Source: Gautieria morchelliformis (taxonomy: Eukaryota > Basidiomycota > Agaricomycetes > Gomphales > Gomphaceae). From it: 64,000 nucleotides of DNA. Made by a program: the position numbers and the translations under genes. The notes below the pieces were generated by a model. The model was not told where the DNA came from. It saw nothing but the letters and a program-made list of their open reading frames with translations, and did not search any database. The DNA lies in assembly GCA_015179125.1 (NCBI GenBank), contig WHVA01000119.1, positions 1 to 64,000 on the forward strand, read 5' to 3'. This document shows positions 31,195 to 42,517 of this stretch, piece after piece. How positions within the stretch are numbered: position 1 is the first letter of the stretch; each line of letters opens with the position of its first letter.

Positions 31195-31692
31195 TGTAGA
31201 GGACAGGAATTATAGGCAGTAGGTATGGACTTGTTATTCAAAAGAATAGACTAGAAATCAATTCACTCTCTCAGTGAATTTAGTGGTCACTCTAAATATA
31301 TTATACACTACCTAGAAATCAATTCACTACAGAGGATTTCTAGGTCAATAAATGCAAAGATTACTAGACTAATTTACTTGCCTCTCTCAGTGAATTTAGT
31401 GGTCACTGAGAGAGGGGGAAATGTGTTCCACTGCGCATGTACTACTACCCGGCCCTTTAGCGCCCAAAAGCTCGCGCGTCGAAGTCATTTCAGACTCCGC
31501 TGGGTGCAGCCGCTTGTGAAAGTAGGAATAACAAGATGAAATAGAGGGATAAGGAATGAGTGGAAAATTTCGAAAATAACCAGAGAAATGGATGCATAAT
31601 ACAAGAACAATGTGAGAAGAAATTGGAAGGCCACACAACAAATTGGATATATTATGCTTGATTTTGGTGCAGGAGCATAAATGCACCCAACA
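31195..31692 (-). repeat. 3' LTR of the copia element
   Basis: 498 bp. It contains a perfect hairpin with 13-bp arms, CCTCTCTCAGTGA and TCACTGAGAGAGG, at about 31380-31414. Confidence 0.97.
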
Positions 31693-31705
31693 CGCCCCCT
31701 CAAGC

Positions 31706-34700
31706 TTAATATATTCCGATTTGCTCGTTGAGAATCTTCACTCTAGGACTAGGAAGTCCTTTAGTGAGGATATCTGCCAACATTTGTTCGGTTGGCAAAT
31801 AAACGAGCTTGGCTTGTTGATTTTTGATTATATCTCGAAGGAAATATAATCGGATGTCGAAATGCTTGGTTCTTGTGTGTTGTTGGGTGCCATACGTGAT
31901 GGCAATGGCTGATTGATTGTCTGAATAAACTTGGATGGGTCTGTTCAGTGGTTGGAATATTTCAGAAATAAAATGGCGCATCCAAAGAGCCTCTTTGCCC
32001 GCATGGGTCAGGGCGACGAATTCGGCTTCAGTTGATGAGAGGGCTACTATCGACTGTTTCTGGCAACTCCATGAAACAGTGCCTCCATCAATCTGAAATA
32101 AGTATGCCGAATACGAACGCCTATGACTCTGTGAACCCCAATCCGCATCTGAATACCCCATCAAGCCGTCTTGATTTCTTCCAAGTGTGAGCTTGTAATG
32201 CTTCGTGCCTTTCAAATATTTGAAGACACGTTTGACTGCATTCCAGTGTGTGCCACCTGGATTTTCAAGGAATTGCGAGAGTAATGACACCGCAAATGCA
32301 ATGTCAGGTCGAGTGGCTACAGCCGCCCACATCAGTGATCCTATAGCTTGCCTGTATGGAAACTTCGACATGGCTGTCTTGCCTCTCTCTGTAGAAGGAC
32401 ATTGGTCTTTAGATAATTTTACGGCTGGATCAAGAGGCGTAGCATAAGTCTTTGCATCTTCGAGATTAAATTTTTTGATGATCTTCTCGATGTATGCAGG
32501 TTGTGAAATTGCAATGGTCTTCTTCTGCCAGTCTCTTTCGATTTTGAGATTCAATAGCCAATGAATCTCGCCTAGATCTTTCATACTGAAGACCTGAGCA
32601 AGATCTCGTTTGACTTCGTCCAGGACTGATTGATTCTCAGCTGTGATGGTAAGGTCGTCCACAGCTGTTGCAATGATCACATGCCCTTTTCCGCCACGTC
32701 TATAAAATACAGCCCCGTCTGTGGCTGACGTAGTGAATCCTAACTTGTGGAATTCACCACTTAGACGTTTGTACCATTCTCTTCCAGATTGCTTGAGGCC
32801 GTAGAGTGCTTTCTTCAAAAGTAGCACTTCGCCTTTGTCTCCTGACTCATATCCATACGGCTGCTTCATGTAAATAGGTTCGGGCAACGTAGCATTGAGG
32901 TATGCATAGTCCACGTCCATTTGATGAATAGGCCAGTCATTCCTAGCAGCAATGGCGCATATGATCCGTAGGGAGGATAACCGAGCAACAGGTGAGTATG
33001 TCTCATCATAGTCGATTCCAAACTTCTGCGTGAAGCCTTGGGCGACCATTCTCGATTTAGGTACTATTGGTTTCCCTTCTGGATTACGCTTCCAAAGGTA
33101 GACCCATTTATTACCGACAATATTGGCTCCAGGAGGTGGTTTGGCTCGTTCCCACACTCCCTTGTCGATTAGGGCCTCATACTCTTTGTCCATTGATTTC
33201 TTCCACATAGGATTATTCAGAGCTTCGTCTGCATTGCTAGGTTCAATTTGACTCAAATCCGGCGCCTTGTTATTGTTTTGACCGTCGGTTAGAAACGCAC
33301 TGATGGCACACTCATAGCTACTGATGCCATCAATCTCGGAGGATAATTCTTGGTCGAATAAAACTTCTTTATGGTCCTCAACGTCCTCGTAAGCTAGCAT
33401 AGTCATATGTGCGCCAGTTTGTCTCTGAGTTTGAGATCTTGTCACGGGACCTGATGGGGCCGGCTGCACTTGTTGTTGACGGATCCTTTCGCTTCTCCTT
33501 ATCGGTTCAGCTTCTCTAGGTCTGTCATCAACTCCCTGAATAGGTTGCAGCTTTTCAAGATATTCTTCCGGTGCACTTTCATCAATTTCTTCGATCTTTG
33601 CCTCTTCGCTGACTAAGCGACCGGGCACAGGCACTGATGCCGGAATGGCCTTCTTCTCTTCTTTAGACGTAGGTAGCTTGGATTCCTCAATAGAAATGAT
33701 TGGGACCTTTCCCTTCTTCATTTCTGAATCAAAGACAACGTTCCGTTCGACAGAAACTTTGTGCGAGTCAGGCCAATAAACATAATGACCATGGCTCTGC
33801 GCAGAAATTCCTATCCACCGAGCTCTCTTGGCACGAGCTGCCAATTTATCTCCCTGAGTGATTTTAACGTAAATTTCAGTTCCCCACGCGTGAATGTCTT
33901 TGAGATTCGGTTTTTCATGGTGAATCATCTCGTAGGGCGTTTTATCTGGTAGAGCTCTTGTATGCGTCCTGTTCCTAAGATAATTGGCATGCTGTATCGC
34001 ATAGCCCCATAATATCTTAGGAAGGCCTGATTCTAGCAGCATGGCACGAGTTCTCTCAGTGAGAGTTCGGTTCAGGCGTTCCGCAACACCATTGGACTCT
34101 GGTGTGTCGTGTACCGTCAACTGATGCTTCGTGCCTTGTTTGGCTAGATGCTGTTCGAATTCAGAGCTCGTATACTCGCCCCCTCGATCAGAAACAAGTG
34201 CCTTGATGTGCACATTTCTCTGTCGAAGCATTAAAGCCTCGTAGAGCTTGTACTTTGAGAATGCTTCTGATTTGTTCGCCATGAGATAGATCACCGATTC
34301 TCTTGAGTAGTCATCGATAAAGGAGACATAATATGACTTCTTATCGATCGTGAGGTGTCTTGCAGGTCCCCAGACATCAGAATAAATTCTGTCACCGAAT
34401 TTTGATGTTCGGTCTCTGGGTTCTCGAGGAAGAGGTTTGCGCGCAATCTTGGCCTGAATACACGCATCACAGACAATTCTATCGCCTGTGGAGCTCAGTT
34501 CAATGCCCAATATCATGCCATGATTTAATAGATGTTGTAGGGACTTCTGCGAGATGTGCCCCATCTTTTGATGAATTTCCATGGCAGATAAACACATATG
34601 GGCTTGAGCACTTGGTGACTGGAGGTCTAGTCGATATAAGCCATTGACTTTCGGTGCTTGCATCAATACTTTTCCAGCAGCATTAGATATTGTGCATTTC

Positions 34701-35950
34701 TGGCCACCGAGTCGAATGTCGTAGCCAGCATCATCGCACCGACCGATCGAGACGAGGGTAGCAGCAATTTTGGGTGCATAGTATGTATCTTGCAACGTGA
34801 CTTCTACTGTTCTATCTCCAACCTTATTGGATAATACGAGCAGTCCTGAGCCGAAGGCATCAAAGGTACCTTTGTTGGCTGCTCGGATAGTCCTCGGCTG
34901 TGAGAATTGACAGTAGTTCCTCAATAAATTTTTGTGAGGAGTCATATGCGATGTCGTTCCGGTGTCGAGTATGACTATAACTCCTGAGGATGTGCTCAAA
35001 TTGAAATTAGAGCACTCATCGAAATTGGTGAAGGCAAGATGCCCATCACCACTTTCCTCAGAAGTAGACTCTTCTTCGGCAACATTCGCTTTTGCTTTAC
35101 CCTTCTTCTTCTTCTTGCCTTTGGCTTTCTTCTTCTGACGTGGTCCTTGACCTTCTTTACCACCTCCTTTAGCCCAGCAATTTTCGATGGAATGTCCAGG
35201 CTTTTTGCAGTTGGTGCATACATGCGCCTTCTGCCCCTTCTGGTCCTTCTTAGTAGATGAACCAATAAACACCTGCTCTTCTTGCGGGAGTGTTTTCTTC
35301 CTGTCATACTGAGCCTTTAGTACCCTAATAATATTATCAGGGACCAATGGCATCCCGCATTCTTCAAGCGAAGTTGTAAGGGCATTCATGACTGCCTCAT
35401 AGGATGGTGGAAGTGACGCAAGGATTATGTCCATGAATTCTTCTTCAGAAACTCTAGCTCCCATCTCATTAAGACGAGCATATAGGTCTTGGGCCTTGTC
35501 CAAGTGATCTCTCAAGTCTCCATCCTCAGGACATCTCATACTGCGGAGTTGTCTCTGCAGGCTGGTGAGGACCATCTTGGGCTTTTTGGTCATTTCATTG
35601 ACCAGTGCATCCCAAGTCTCTTTTGCTGTCTTCTGCTTCTGTAGCATCAGGGCTAATGACTCTGACACTGAGACGATGATTTGGGTCTTGGCTTGTCCTT
35701 CTCTAGCAAGGTATCTCTCCAGCTTCTCCTCGGCCTTATCCATCTGAGTTTCCTCAGCTTCTGTTAGAATATGGCCTGGGGGCATGACTGGAGGATCAGG
35801 AGGTCGAGTGACTCTCCCTTCTACATGCTTGAGCAGATTTTTGGACTCGAAATAGCTGATGAGAGTGGCTCGCCACAATGGCCAATTACTTCCATCAGTA
35901 GCAAGCTTCTCAACACCCAATAGCTTCTCAGAAGTGTCTCCGGGGCCCAT
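31706..35950 (-). CDS. Copia Gag-Pol polyprotein, 1414 aa, intact
   Basis: Domains in order (rough residues): Gag/UBN2-like (10-220); CCHC knuckle CTNCKKPGHSIENCW (about 245); aspartic protease VILDTGTTSHMTPHKN (about 325); GAG-pre-integrase H-H-C-C (HQKMGHISQKSLQHLL, then CDACIQAK, about 455-510); integrase core with YSDVWGP, FIDDYSRESVIYL and VSDRGGEYTSSEFEQH, then ESNGVAERLNRTLTER (525-680); a Glu/Arg-rich linker; reverse transcriptase with KWVYLWKRNPEGKPIVPKSR, MDVDYAYLNATLPEPIYMKQ and KALYGLKQSGREWYKRL; catalytic box TAVDDLTI in place of the usual YVDD; RNase H with SDADWGSQSHRRS, STEAEFVAL and VYSDNQSAIAI. The order integrase before RT defines Ty1/copia. No stop, frameshift or missing catalytic acid is seen. 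Confidence 0.96.
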   Translation of the reverse strand: MGPGDTSEKLLGVEKLATDGSNWPLWRATLISYFESKNLLKHVEGRVTRPPDPPVMPPGHILTEAEETQMDKAEEKLERYLAREGQAKTQIIVSVSESLALMLQKQKTAKETWDALVNEMTKKPKMVLTSLQRQLRSMRCPEDGDLRDHLDKAQDLYARLNEMGARVSEEEFMDIILASLPPSYEAVMNALTTSLEECGMPLVPDNIIRVLKAQYDRKKTLPQEEQVFIGSSTKKDQKGQKAHVCTNCKKPGHSIENCWAKGGGKEGQGPRQKKKAKGKKKKKGKAKANVAEEESTSEESGDGHLAFTNFDECSNFNLSTSSGVIVILDTGTTSHMTPHKNLLRNYCQFSQPRTIRAANKGTFDAFGSGLLVLSNKVGDRTVEVTLQDTYYAPKIAATLVSIGRCDDAGYDIRLGGQKCTISNAAGKVLMQAPKVNGLYRLDLQSPSAQAHMCLSAMEIHQKMGHISQKSLQHLLNHGMILGIELSSTGDRIVCDACIQAKIARKPLPREPRDRTSKFGDRIYSDVWGPARHLTIDKKSYYVSFIDDYSRESVIYLMANKSEAFSKYKLYEALMLRQRNVHIKALVSDRGGEYTSSEFEQHLAKQGTKHQLTVHDTPESNGVAERLNRTLTERTRAMLLESGLPKILWGYAIQHANYLRNRTHTRALPDKTPYEMIHHEKPNLKDIHAWGTEIYVKITQGDKLAARAKRARWIGISAQSHGHYVYWPDSHKVSVERNVVFDSEMKKGKVPIISIEESKLPTSKEEKKAIPASVPVPGRLVSEEAKIEEIDESAPEEYLEKLQPIQGVDDRPREAEPIRRSERIRQQQVQPAPSGPVTRSQTQRQTGAHMTMLAYEDVEDHKEVLFDQELSSEIDGISSYECAISAFLTDGQNNNKAPDLSQIEPSNADEALNNPMWKKSMDKEYEALIDKGVWERAKPPPGANIVGNKWVYLWKRNPEGKPIVPKSRMVAQGFTQKFGIDYDETYSPVARLSSLRIICAIAARNDWPIHQMDVDYAYLNATLPEPIYMKQPYGYESGDKGEVLLLKKALYGLKQSGREWYKRLSGEFHKLGFTTSATDGAVFYRRGGKGHVIIATAVDDLTITAENQSVLDEVKRDLAQVFSMKDLGEIHWLLNLKIERDWQKKTIAISQPAYIEKIIKKFNLEDAKTYATPLDPAVKLSKDQCPSTERGKTAMSKFPYRQAIGSLMWAAVATRPDIAFAVSLLSQFLENPGGTHWNAVKRVFKYLKGTKHYKLTLGRNQDGLMGYSDADWGSQSHRRSYSAYLFQIDGGTVSWSCQKQSIVALSSTEAEFVALTHAGKEALWMRHFISEIFQPLNRPIQVYSDNQSAIAITYGTQQHTRTKHFDIRLYFLRDIIKNQQAKLVYLPTEQMLADILTKGLPSPRVKILNEQIGIY

Positions 35951-35955
35951 AACCC

Positions 35956-36453
35956 TGTAGAGGACAGGAATTATAGGCAGTAGGTATGGACTTGTTATTC
36001 AAAAGAATAGACTAGAAATCAATTCACTCTCTCAGTGAATTTAGTGGTCACTCTAAATATATTATACACTACCTAGAAATCAATTCACTACAGAGGATTT
36101 CTAGGTCAATAAATGCAAAGATTACTAGACTAATTTACTTGCCTCTCTCAGTGAATTTAGTGGTCACTGAGAGAGGGGGAAATGTGTTCCACTGCGCATG
36201 TACTACTACCCGGCCCTTTAGCGCCCAAAAGCTCGCGCGTCGAAGTCATTTCAGACTCCGCTGGGTGCAGCCGCTTGTGAAAGTAGGAATAACAAGATGA
36301 AATAGAGGGATAAGGAATGAGTGGAAAATTTCGAAAATAACCAGAGAAATGGATGCATAATACAAGAACAATGTGAGAAGAAATTGGAAGGCCACACAAC
36401 AAATTGGATATATTATGCTTGATTTTGGTGCAGGAGCATAAATGCACCCAACA
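35956..36453 (-). repeat. 5' LTR of the copia element
   Basis: 498 bp, same as the 3' LTR by eye. It ends only 5 bp before the ATG of the Gag-Pol frame, leaving almost no room for a conventional primer-binding site between LTR and start codon. Confidence 0.97.
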
Positions 36454-36458
36454 GCTGT

Positions 36459-37956
36459 CAATGTGGACGGTGTTGTAATTGAAGTGGGATACAAACTCCC
36501 ACCACCGGACCTGTCTATCAGACAGATTCTTTTGGGTCTCGAAGTACTCGAGACCCTTGTGGTCCATGACCAGGGTGAATTTTTGCCCTAGGAGTTTGTC
36601 TTCCCACTTCATGAGGGCTTCGAGCACAGCGATAGTTTTGTGCTCGTGTGTTCTGTAGTGTTGCTGTGCAACACTGAACTTCTTTGACAAGAAGCCAGCT
36701 GGCCGACAGGTTCTCCAATCTGGTCCCTGGCCGTATACGGCACCGACACCAGACTTTGAACTGTCGGTGATGACCCATATTGGGTCCACATTCCGTGTGT
36801 CGATTGGATGCAGGATTGGGGCCTTGCAGGCCAGTGCCCTTATTCTGTGGAAGCATTTGTCCAACAATGGCATCCATTCAAACGGACGGTTGTTGCGCAT
36901 ACATCCCGATAAGGGTGTGGTGTATGCGCTGATGTCTGGCATGTAGTGTGCCAGGTATTGGACAAGGCCGAGGAATCTCTGCACATCATTAAATGTGCGA
37001 GGCATCCTCCACTCGCGGATGTGTTGCATTTTGTCTCCATCCGCATGAACCCCTTGGCCATCTATGATGTGGCCAAGACACTCCATTCTTTCCGAATAGA
37101 GGTTAACCTTATTTTTACTCAAGATGAGATGGCTGCTCCGTAGTCTGTTGAAGACTATACGGAGGTGTTCCTCATGCTCTTGTATCGAGTGCGAGAAGAT
37201 AAAATTGTCATCCATGTAGACATGGAGGAAGAGACCTATGCAGTCACAGAATATCAATGTCATGAGACATTGAAATGTCGATGGGGCATTGCAGTCCCCC
37301 ATCTGTATGACTTGGCTCCTGAACATGCCAAGGATCATCACAAAGGCTGTCTTTGGGACATCTTCAGGACGAATACGGATTTGCTCGTATGCCTCAGACA
37401 TATCGAGTTTCGTCCTGTATTTACAGCGAGCGACATTGCTCCTGATAACATCCTGATCCGGGAAGGGTGTCACATCCTTCACCATGTTCTCGTTCTGCTG
37501 TTGCAGGTCGAAGACGGTACGTAGTGTACCGTTCTTCTTCAGTACACACAGCATTGGCACTTCTTGATGGGCCACTGCTGGTATCCACCACTTCGCCGTG
37601 GTGTATCGTTCCAGCTTTACGGACAATTCCTCACGGAAATGTTCGGGACACTTGGGTAGTCTATACCACATGTGTTTGTCAGGATCAATAAGATTGATCT
37701 CGTGATTCACCTCCCGTAAGGGAGGGAGTTCCAACGGAATACCGCCAATGAGGTCGGCGATCTTGTCCATCCATTCCTCACACAAGTGAGGGATGTCATC
37801 GTCCATGAGGACGATGGTTGCGGTTTGGGAAGCCATCAAATGCAGTGTACGTCGGTTTGGGCCCCCGGTGCTTGGCGGCTTTTTCCTTTTTTCTAGCACT
37901 TTCATCGTGAGATGACAGCATCTCTCCCTATGGGTGTAGGGAGAGGGTGAGGACAA
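36459..37956 (-). pseudogene. G1' Pol: reverse transcriptase and RNase H, cut by the copia LTR
   Basis: One long frame reads REVNHEINLIDPDKHMWYRL, TKLDMSEAYEQIRIRPEDVP, CNAPSTFQCLMTLIF and the catalytic box VYMDDNFIF. The RT thumb follows (DVQRFLGLVQYLAHYMPDIS), then RNase H (VITDSSKSGVGAVYGQ, FLSKKFSVAQQHYRTHEHKT, LVMDHKGLEYFETQKN). The frame then runs into the copia LTR at 36453. Apart from the insertion it is undamaged here, unlike the G1 copy. Confidence 0.88.
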
Positions 37957-37980
37957 GTTGCGAGACTCGTCCTCCTGGCT

Positions 37981-38470
37981 TCAATTGGCCAGGGGGGGCG
38001 TGGGCCCCAAGGTGATTCTACTCACCTTTGGGTCCACGCCATTCTTCGATGACTTTTCATCGTCGAAGCTTACTTTTCCTGTTGGGATGATTTCATTCCC
38101 CACACGGATCGTCCCTGGACTGGCAAAGTCCAGGGTCACTCCTAGTTTCCTTAGGAGCGGAGTCCCCAGGATAGCATCGTAGTATTCGACGTTCGCCGCG
38201 TCGAAGTATTCTTCAGCTGTTTCACAACCAAATCTAATGGTCATGTTTGTCCCGTAGTTGATCATTGATCGACTACCGATGCACGCCAATTGCAGGGCAA
38301 TTGGCTGTTCCAAGGCAAATGTTTTTATGCCAGTGGCACACATGAATTTGGGGGATAGCAGTACCCCTTCACTGCCACTGTCTAGTAGACAGTGGGATTT
38401 TGTGCCACCGATTTCCCAGTACCCTGATAGGGTATGGTTTTCGCTACGCAGCTGTACCGGTCACGTGCAG
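37981..38470 (-). pseudogene. G1' retropepsin region
   Basis: The protease motif HCLLDSGSEGVLLSPKF keeps the catalytic Asp-Ser-Gly and leads into IKTFALEQPIALQLACIGSR and YYDAILGTPLLRKLGVTLDF. The frame stops at 37981 just before the RT frame. The parallel site in G1 has Gly for Asp. Confidence 0.75.
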
Positions 38471-38523
38471 TGTTTGCTCTGATGATGATACATCAGTTCA
38501 GCCACCTTGTCTGGGGCCATCAT

Positions 38524-40915
38524 TCAAGTGGCCATGACTTTGGCCGTCTCATATACCTGCGCGATTCTAATTGCACTGGATCTGTAGGTGGTTTGATTGT
38601 CTGCCATGTCTTCATCCCAATTGTAGTATTGGGATGGCTCCGGCTCCCAGGCTTCTGCTGGTTCGCCGTTCCCTTCTTGATCCTCAGTTTCCTGAGGGTC
38701 ACCCTCCCCCTCTTCAATTTCTTGAATAGAGGTATCGATGGGATCCTCTGGACCCTCATTGTCGTCCTGCCGTACGGCCGCTGTCTGCACTTTTGGCTTC
38801 AGGCGTGGGCAATTAGCCTTGATGTGGCCTGTCTGGCCGCATTCAAAGCAGCTTGCGCTGCTATGTGCATTTTGTGGCCTATCTGGAGGGCGGCCGGATG
38901 GCTTTTGTGGGTAGCTCAGCTTTGCCGAGCTTCCTGATGCCTGAGGCAGCTTCGCCTCAGGTGGGCAACCCATTTGTGGTGGCTTTGTTGCCATGGGTCG
39001 ACGGAAGGCATTGGTTGCCTGGAATGAAGTGGGCTTGTTAAAGCCTGACTGTGTGGTTGACTTGCTCGTCGCAAGCCGTGATGTGATGGCCGTTGCGGCC
39101 ACAGTTTCTGCTCGGCACATCCCTTGGTTATACCTGGATGCTTCCTCGATCATTCGGGCAGCCTCAAAGAGCTGCTCGATCGAGCTGGATTCAGCATTGT
39201 AGCATTTCTTCAGGACTTCATTGCACAAAGTATCACGCAATGCTGAGACGAACCGTCTCCGGAGCATGTATTCGTTGGGCAGTTGTATCATCCACGCTGA
39301 GTACTTCCTGAGCTCGTTCAGCATTTCCTGAACGGTCTTCGTGCCTTGCATGACTGCATCGAATTTGTTCGATGCGTGGTGGTATGTGAGCGTGTGCATG
39401 AATCTCTTCTGCAGCCCTTGCATAGCCATTTCCAAGGTCCATTCACGGACATGACGATCAAAGCGCTCAACGTTTCAAATGAACCATTCTTGGGCCTCAC
39501 CGGTTAGGCGAGTGCCCAGGTAATCCACCTGCATCTGCACGGTGGTTGGCCCTAGTAGGCAGTTCATCTTGAGCCACCTGAAGATGCCCGCTACGAACCC
39601 CTCGAATTCCTCGAGGTCTGAACCTCTGGCGTATGGCTCGGGATGTGCCAGCTTTACGCCGGCTTTTGCTCAGGGTCCATGTCTGCAGCATCTGCGAGTG
39701 CTACATGGATCATCTGTGTGACGCCGTCATATGGCTCTTGTGGGCCTTCGATTTGGTCCAGGATGCCTTGACCTTCAGTCAAGGCGAGGGACCTTTCGCG
39801 CAGCTGCACAGCAGCACGTGGCGGGGCAGTTTCTAACTGCTCACTGCTTCACGGGGATTGATGTCAGGTGTCCCCTATCAATCCCGCATTCTGGACTCGT
39901 AATCTGCTCGAGAGAGCAGAACGTGCTTGTCTGGCCTCCTGGATGACACGCTCCTGCTGCTTGTTCGGCAGCTGTGTGGTCTGCGCTCAGGACACTGCCT
40001 CTTTGGCATGCTCCCTGCGCAGCTCCAGGGCACACATGTAGCGACGGGTGGCTTGCATCTCTTTCAGTTGCCAGTGTTCGACTTTGAGCTCCAGGCTCGC
40101 GGCCGTGTCCTTGGAGTCGACCTCCGAGGCCACCTGTTCGCGGATCGCCTGTTGGATGGTTTTGCCATCCCTCGCTGGGGCCGTGTCGGTCCCACGTTTC
40201 TCGATTAATTCCTTAACTGTACGTCCTGCATGGATGGGATGTTCAGCAGCAGCATTCGTCACCTATCGTGCGCTTCGTTCAGCGGCGCTGTCATGTCCAC
40301 TGTCTGTCACTCTATGCAACCCTCTGTGGCGGCGACACTCGTTCTTGTCTTCCAGGGCTTGTAGTGTTGCCCTTACGCCGGCAATCTCTGTGTTGCTCTG
40401 GCTCACATCCATGCAGGATTCCACCAGCGACGCTTGCAGGCCTGCGAGCGACCTTGCTAGTCCGCGTGCTGTCGTGACTATGCCGGCGATCCCGTCTGCC
40501 AGGTTCTCCAGTTCGCCGCCTATCTGCTCATTCCTCGTGTCGGTGTGACCGATGCATTGGGTTGCTTCATGTAACTGATTGTTCAGCCACACAGCCACCG
40601 TTGTCTCATCAGCAGTGTTTGTCCTCAAGCTCTTTCGACTTGAGCTCAAGTATTCCGAGTCCTGATTATCCTCAGGTGCTTGTTGTTTGTGACGTTGTTA
40701 CTTGAGAGGAGCAACGCGTGTCCGATCTTTCGACTGGGCGGCTGCATCGCAGCTCTTAACTTGTTGCGACGTCCAGTCCGATGCTGAACCTTCGTCATTG
40801 CTGACAGGGGATCTCGCTCGGCCCTTGCCCTTTTCGCGAGGTGGGGGCGAGCGGGATGGGGAGCATGACTTGTCCCCATCCTGTTCTTCCGCCTCGTCCA
40901 CGCTCAGAGACACGT
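38524..40915 (-). pseudogene. G1' Gag, frameshifted
   Basis: Several consecutive minus frames match G1 Gag: an N-terminal Pro/Arg/Lys-rich part (40698-40913, PPPREKGKGRARSPVS), a charged coiled-coil part (40263-40649 and 39987-40262, with TIQQAIREQVASEVDSKDTA), and the Gag core and knuckle (39435-38524: KRFMHTLTYHHASNKFDAVM, RRRFVSALRDTLCNEVLKKC, CFECGQTGHIKANCP). Frame changes near 39450, 39690 and 40650 indicate decay. Confidence 0.8.
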
Positions 40916-41344
40916 GGTCGATGGTGTCCGCGTCCTCTGGTGCTAGGACGGGTGCGGCGAGGTCTATGACTTCACCCGTCTTCTATCTCCTTGGGCCCTG
41001 AGCCCAAGGTAGCATCAGCTGTGGTGTCACTAGGCTGCACTGGGGTTTTGTTGCGCGAACTGCTAGATCGCGTCATTTGACTGAGCGGGTACATTGCAGG
41101 CACACAGTTGATGGTAGTATGTTGTACTACCATTTTCTGACAATTTTCCACTCGTCAGCACAGCAATCTTGTCTAAGATGCTGCAGGAACCACTCTTCAA
41201 CTGTTTGCTAGGCAAACAGTCATTGGAAGTTCAAAAAGGTGTAAGGTTATTGGCTTATCAGTTGTGCAAGGCAGTAGAACTCAACCAATCTGTGGTGATT
41301 CTAATACGACATAGTGGTGGTTACAAGTAAAGTTAAGCTGGGGA

Positions 41345-41460
41345 TTCCCCGGGGATTCCCACGCAAGAACTATACAGTGGGTCCGTGAGGACCCACTGGC
41401 GCTATGTAAGCTACCAGCTATTATGTGTTGCCGCAAGGCAACACAGGTAAATACCTATAT
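41345..41460 (-). ncRNA. G1'-family leader hairpins (candidate structured RNA element)
   Basis: The leader holds a perfect stem CAGTGGGTCC/GGACCCACTG with a 4-nt loop (about 41377-41400) and a second perfect stem GTGTTGCC/GGCAACAC with a 4-nt loop (about 41426-41445). The equivalent place in G1 (about 19307-19331) keeps the first stem with differing bases. No function is shown; leader hairpins of retroelements often act in dimerisation or packaging. Confidence 0.45.
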
Positions 41461-41479
41461 TTATTTTGGAATATGATGT

Positions 41480-42400
41480 TAACTAGTGCCTTTGAACAAA
41501 TGAAATGTATTGCTTAGTGGTTGAAACCACTGTATTCCCCTCCCTTCTGTGTGCTGACTAAGCCTGTCAAGGCGTGTCCAGCACTGATGAAAGAGAGTCA
41601 CGTGACCATGTCGACAGGAGAATGGTGTCAATCCGAGGAATAGTCAGATCAAAAGCATTCGCTTTTGAGAGAGTGTAGAGTAAACAGTGATAGTAAACCC
41701 TTGATGAAGATTTTAGGATAAACTATCAAGATCTGAGTTCTGTAGCTATCAAACAAGACTACAGTATTTTCAGGACGCAGAATAATTGATTCTGGATGAT
41801 TTCGTTCATACATTCATACTAGCTATTTATACTATATTAGTAGTAACTACTAGTACTCAAGATATTGGACAGATGGGTCAAAAAGCTGCTTGTAACTAAG
41901 GGGTGACTAATTTATAGTCATAAAGTCATGGGGTGATGGGGATGGTGTTAGGATTGTCTGGGCTTTGGAATAGAGATCTGTACCTAGCATACAAAGCCCC
42001 TGTCCATATGATGTTAAGATAGTAATCAGTCAGTCGTGTCATGGAGTTCAAATAGAAAAATGGAGCTATATCTGCCCTGCCTAGCATAAATGCTAGGCTT
42101 GGTGATGGGGCCGCTGTCTCTGTGCCTTTTCTGTGGGGCAGCTAATTGAGTATGTGTACTGTGGATGACATTCTCAAGTCGCTCCACAGTACGCTATATT
42201 CCTGCGCAGTCTATTGTCCTCTGCGGCGTTTGGTGCCCGCACCCACTCGGTGCCTGTGGCCTGGCGCCTGGCGACGTCATGGCTGATGCCATCACTCGAT
42301 AGGTGCGCCGTCCCTGATCGACCGCACGTGGTCGATGCCCGAACTTCTGTATATTACCCGATCTATGGGTAATATAGCATGTTGTAAATTCATATGATCG
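41480..42400 (-). mobile_element. 5' LTR of G1' (approximate limits)
   Basis: The segment is related over most of its length to the solo LTR in the LINE at 52885-53822. Shared landmarks include GGTCACGTGA, CTTGTTTGATAGCTACAG, GGGGCTTTGTA and GTATAA-TAGCTA words in the same order. I could not set the outer end precisely; 42400-42500 is T-rich with (TTTC)n. Confidence 0.6.
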
Positions 42401-42517
42401 TCGTCTGTGCCGACGTCCATCGTAAATATAATTTCTGTTTCTTTTTGATCTTTTCTTGTTTCTTTTTCTTTCTTTATTAGTTTTTCTTATATATATAAAT
42501 GATTTGACATGGGGTAA

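Larger units (their letters stand above)
31195..36453 (-). mobile_element. Full-length Ty1/copia element with intact ORF, TSD GCTGT
   Basis: LTRs 31195-31692 and 35956-36453 are each 498 bp and appear identical by eye. The flanks 31190-31194 and 36454-36458 are both GCTGT, a perfect 5-bp TSD. A polypurine tract (GAGGGGGCG on the minus strand) directly precedes the 3' LTR. One uninterrupted 1414-codon Gag-Pol frame fills the interior. Identical LTRs and an intact frame indicate very recent insertion into G1'. Confidence 0.97.
30391..42400 (-). mobile_element. Gypsy element copy G1' (minus), truncated in integrase and split by a copia insertion
   Basis: Read on the minus strand: LTR (about 42400-41480), leader with hairpins (41480-40920), Gag (40915-38520), protease (about 38460-37981), RT and RNase H (37956-36459), copia insertion (36453-31195), then the RNase H end and integrase (31190-30391), cut off at the G2 3' LTR. 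It is the same family as G1, in opposite orientation. The upper LTR end is approximate. Confidence 0.8.
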
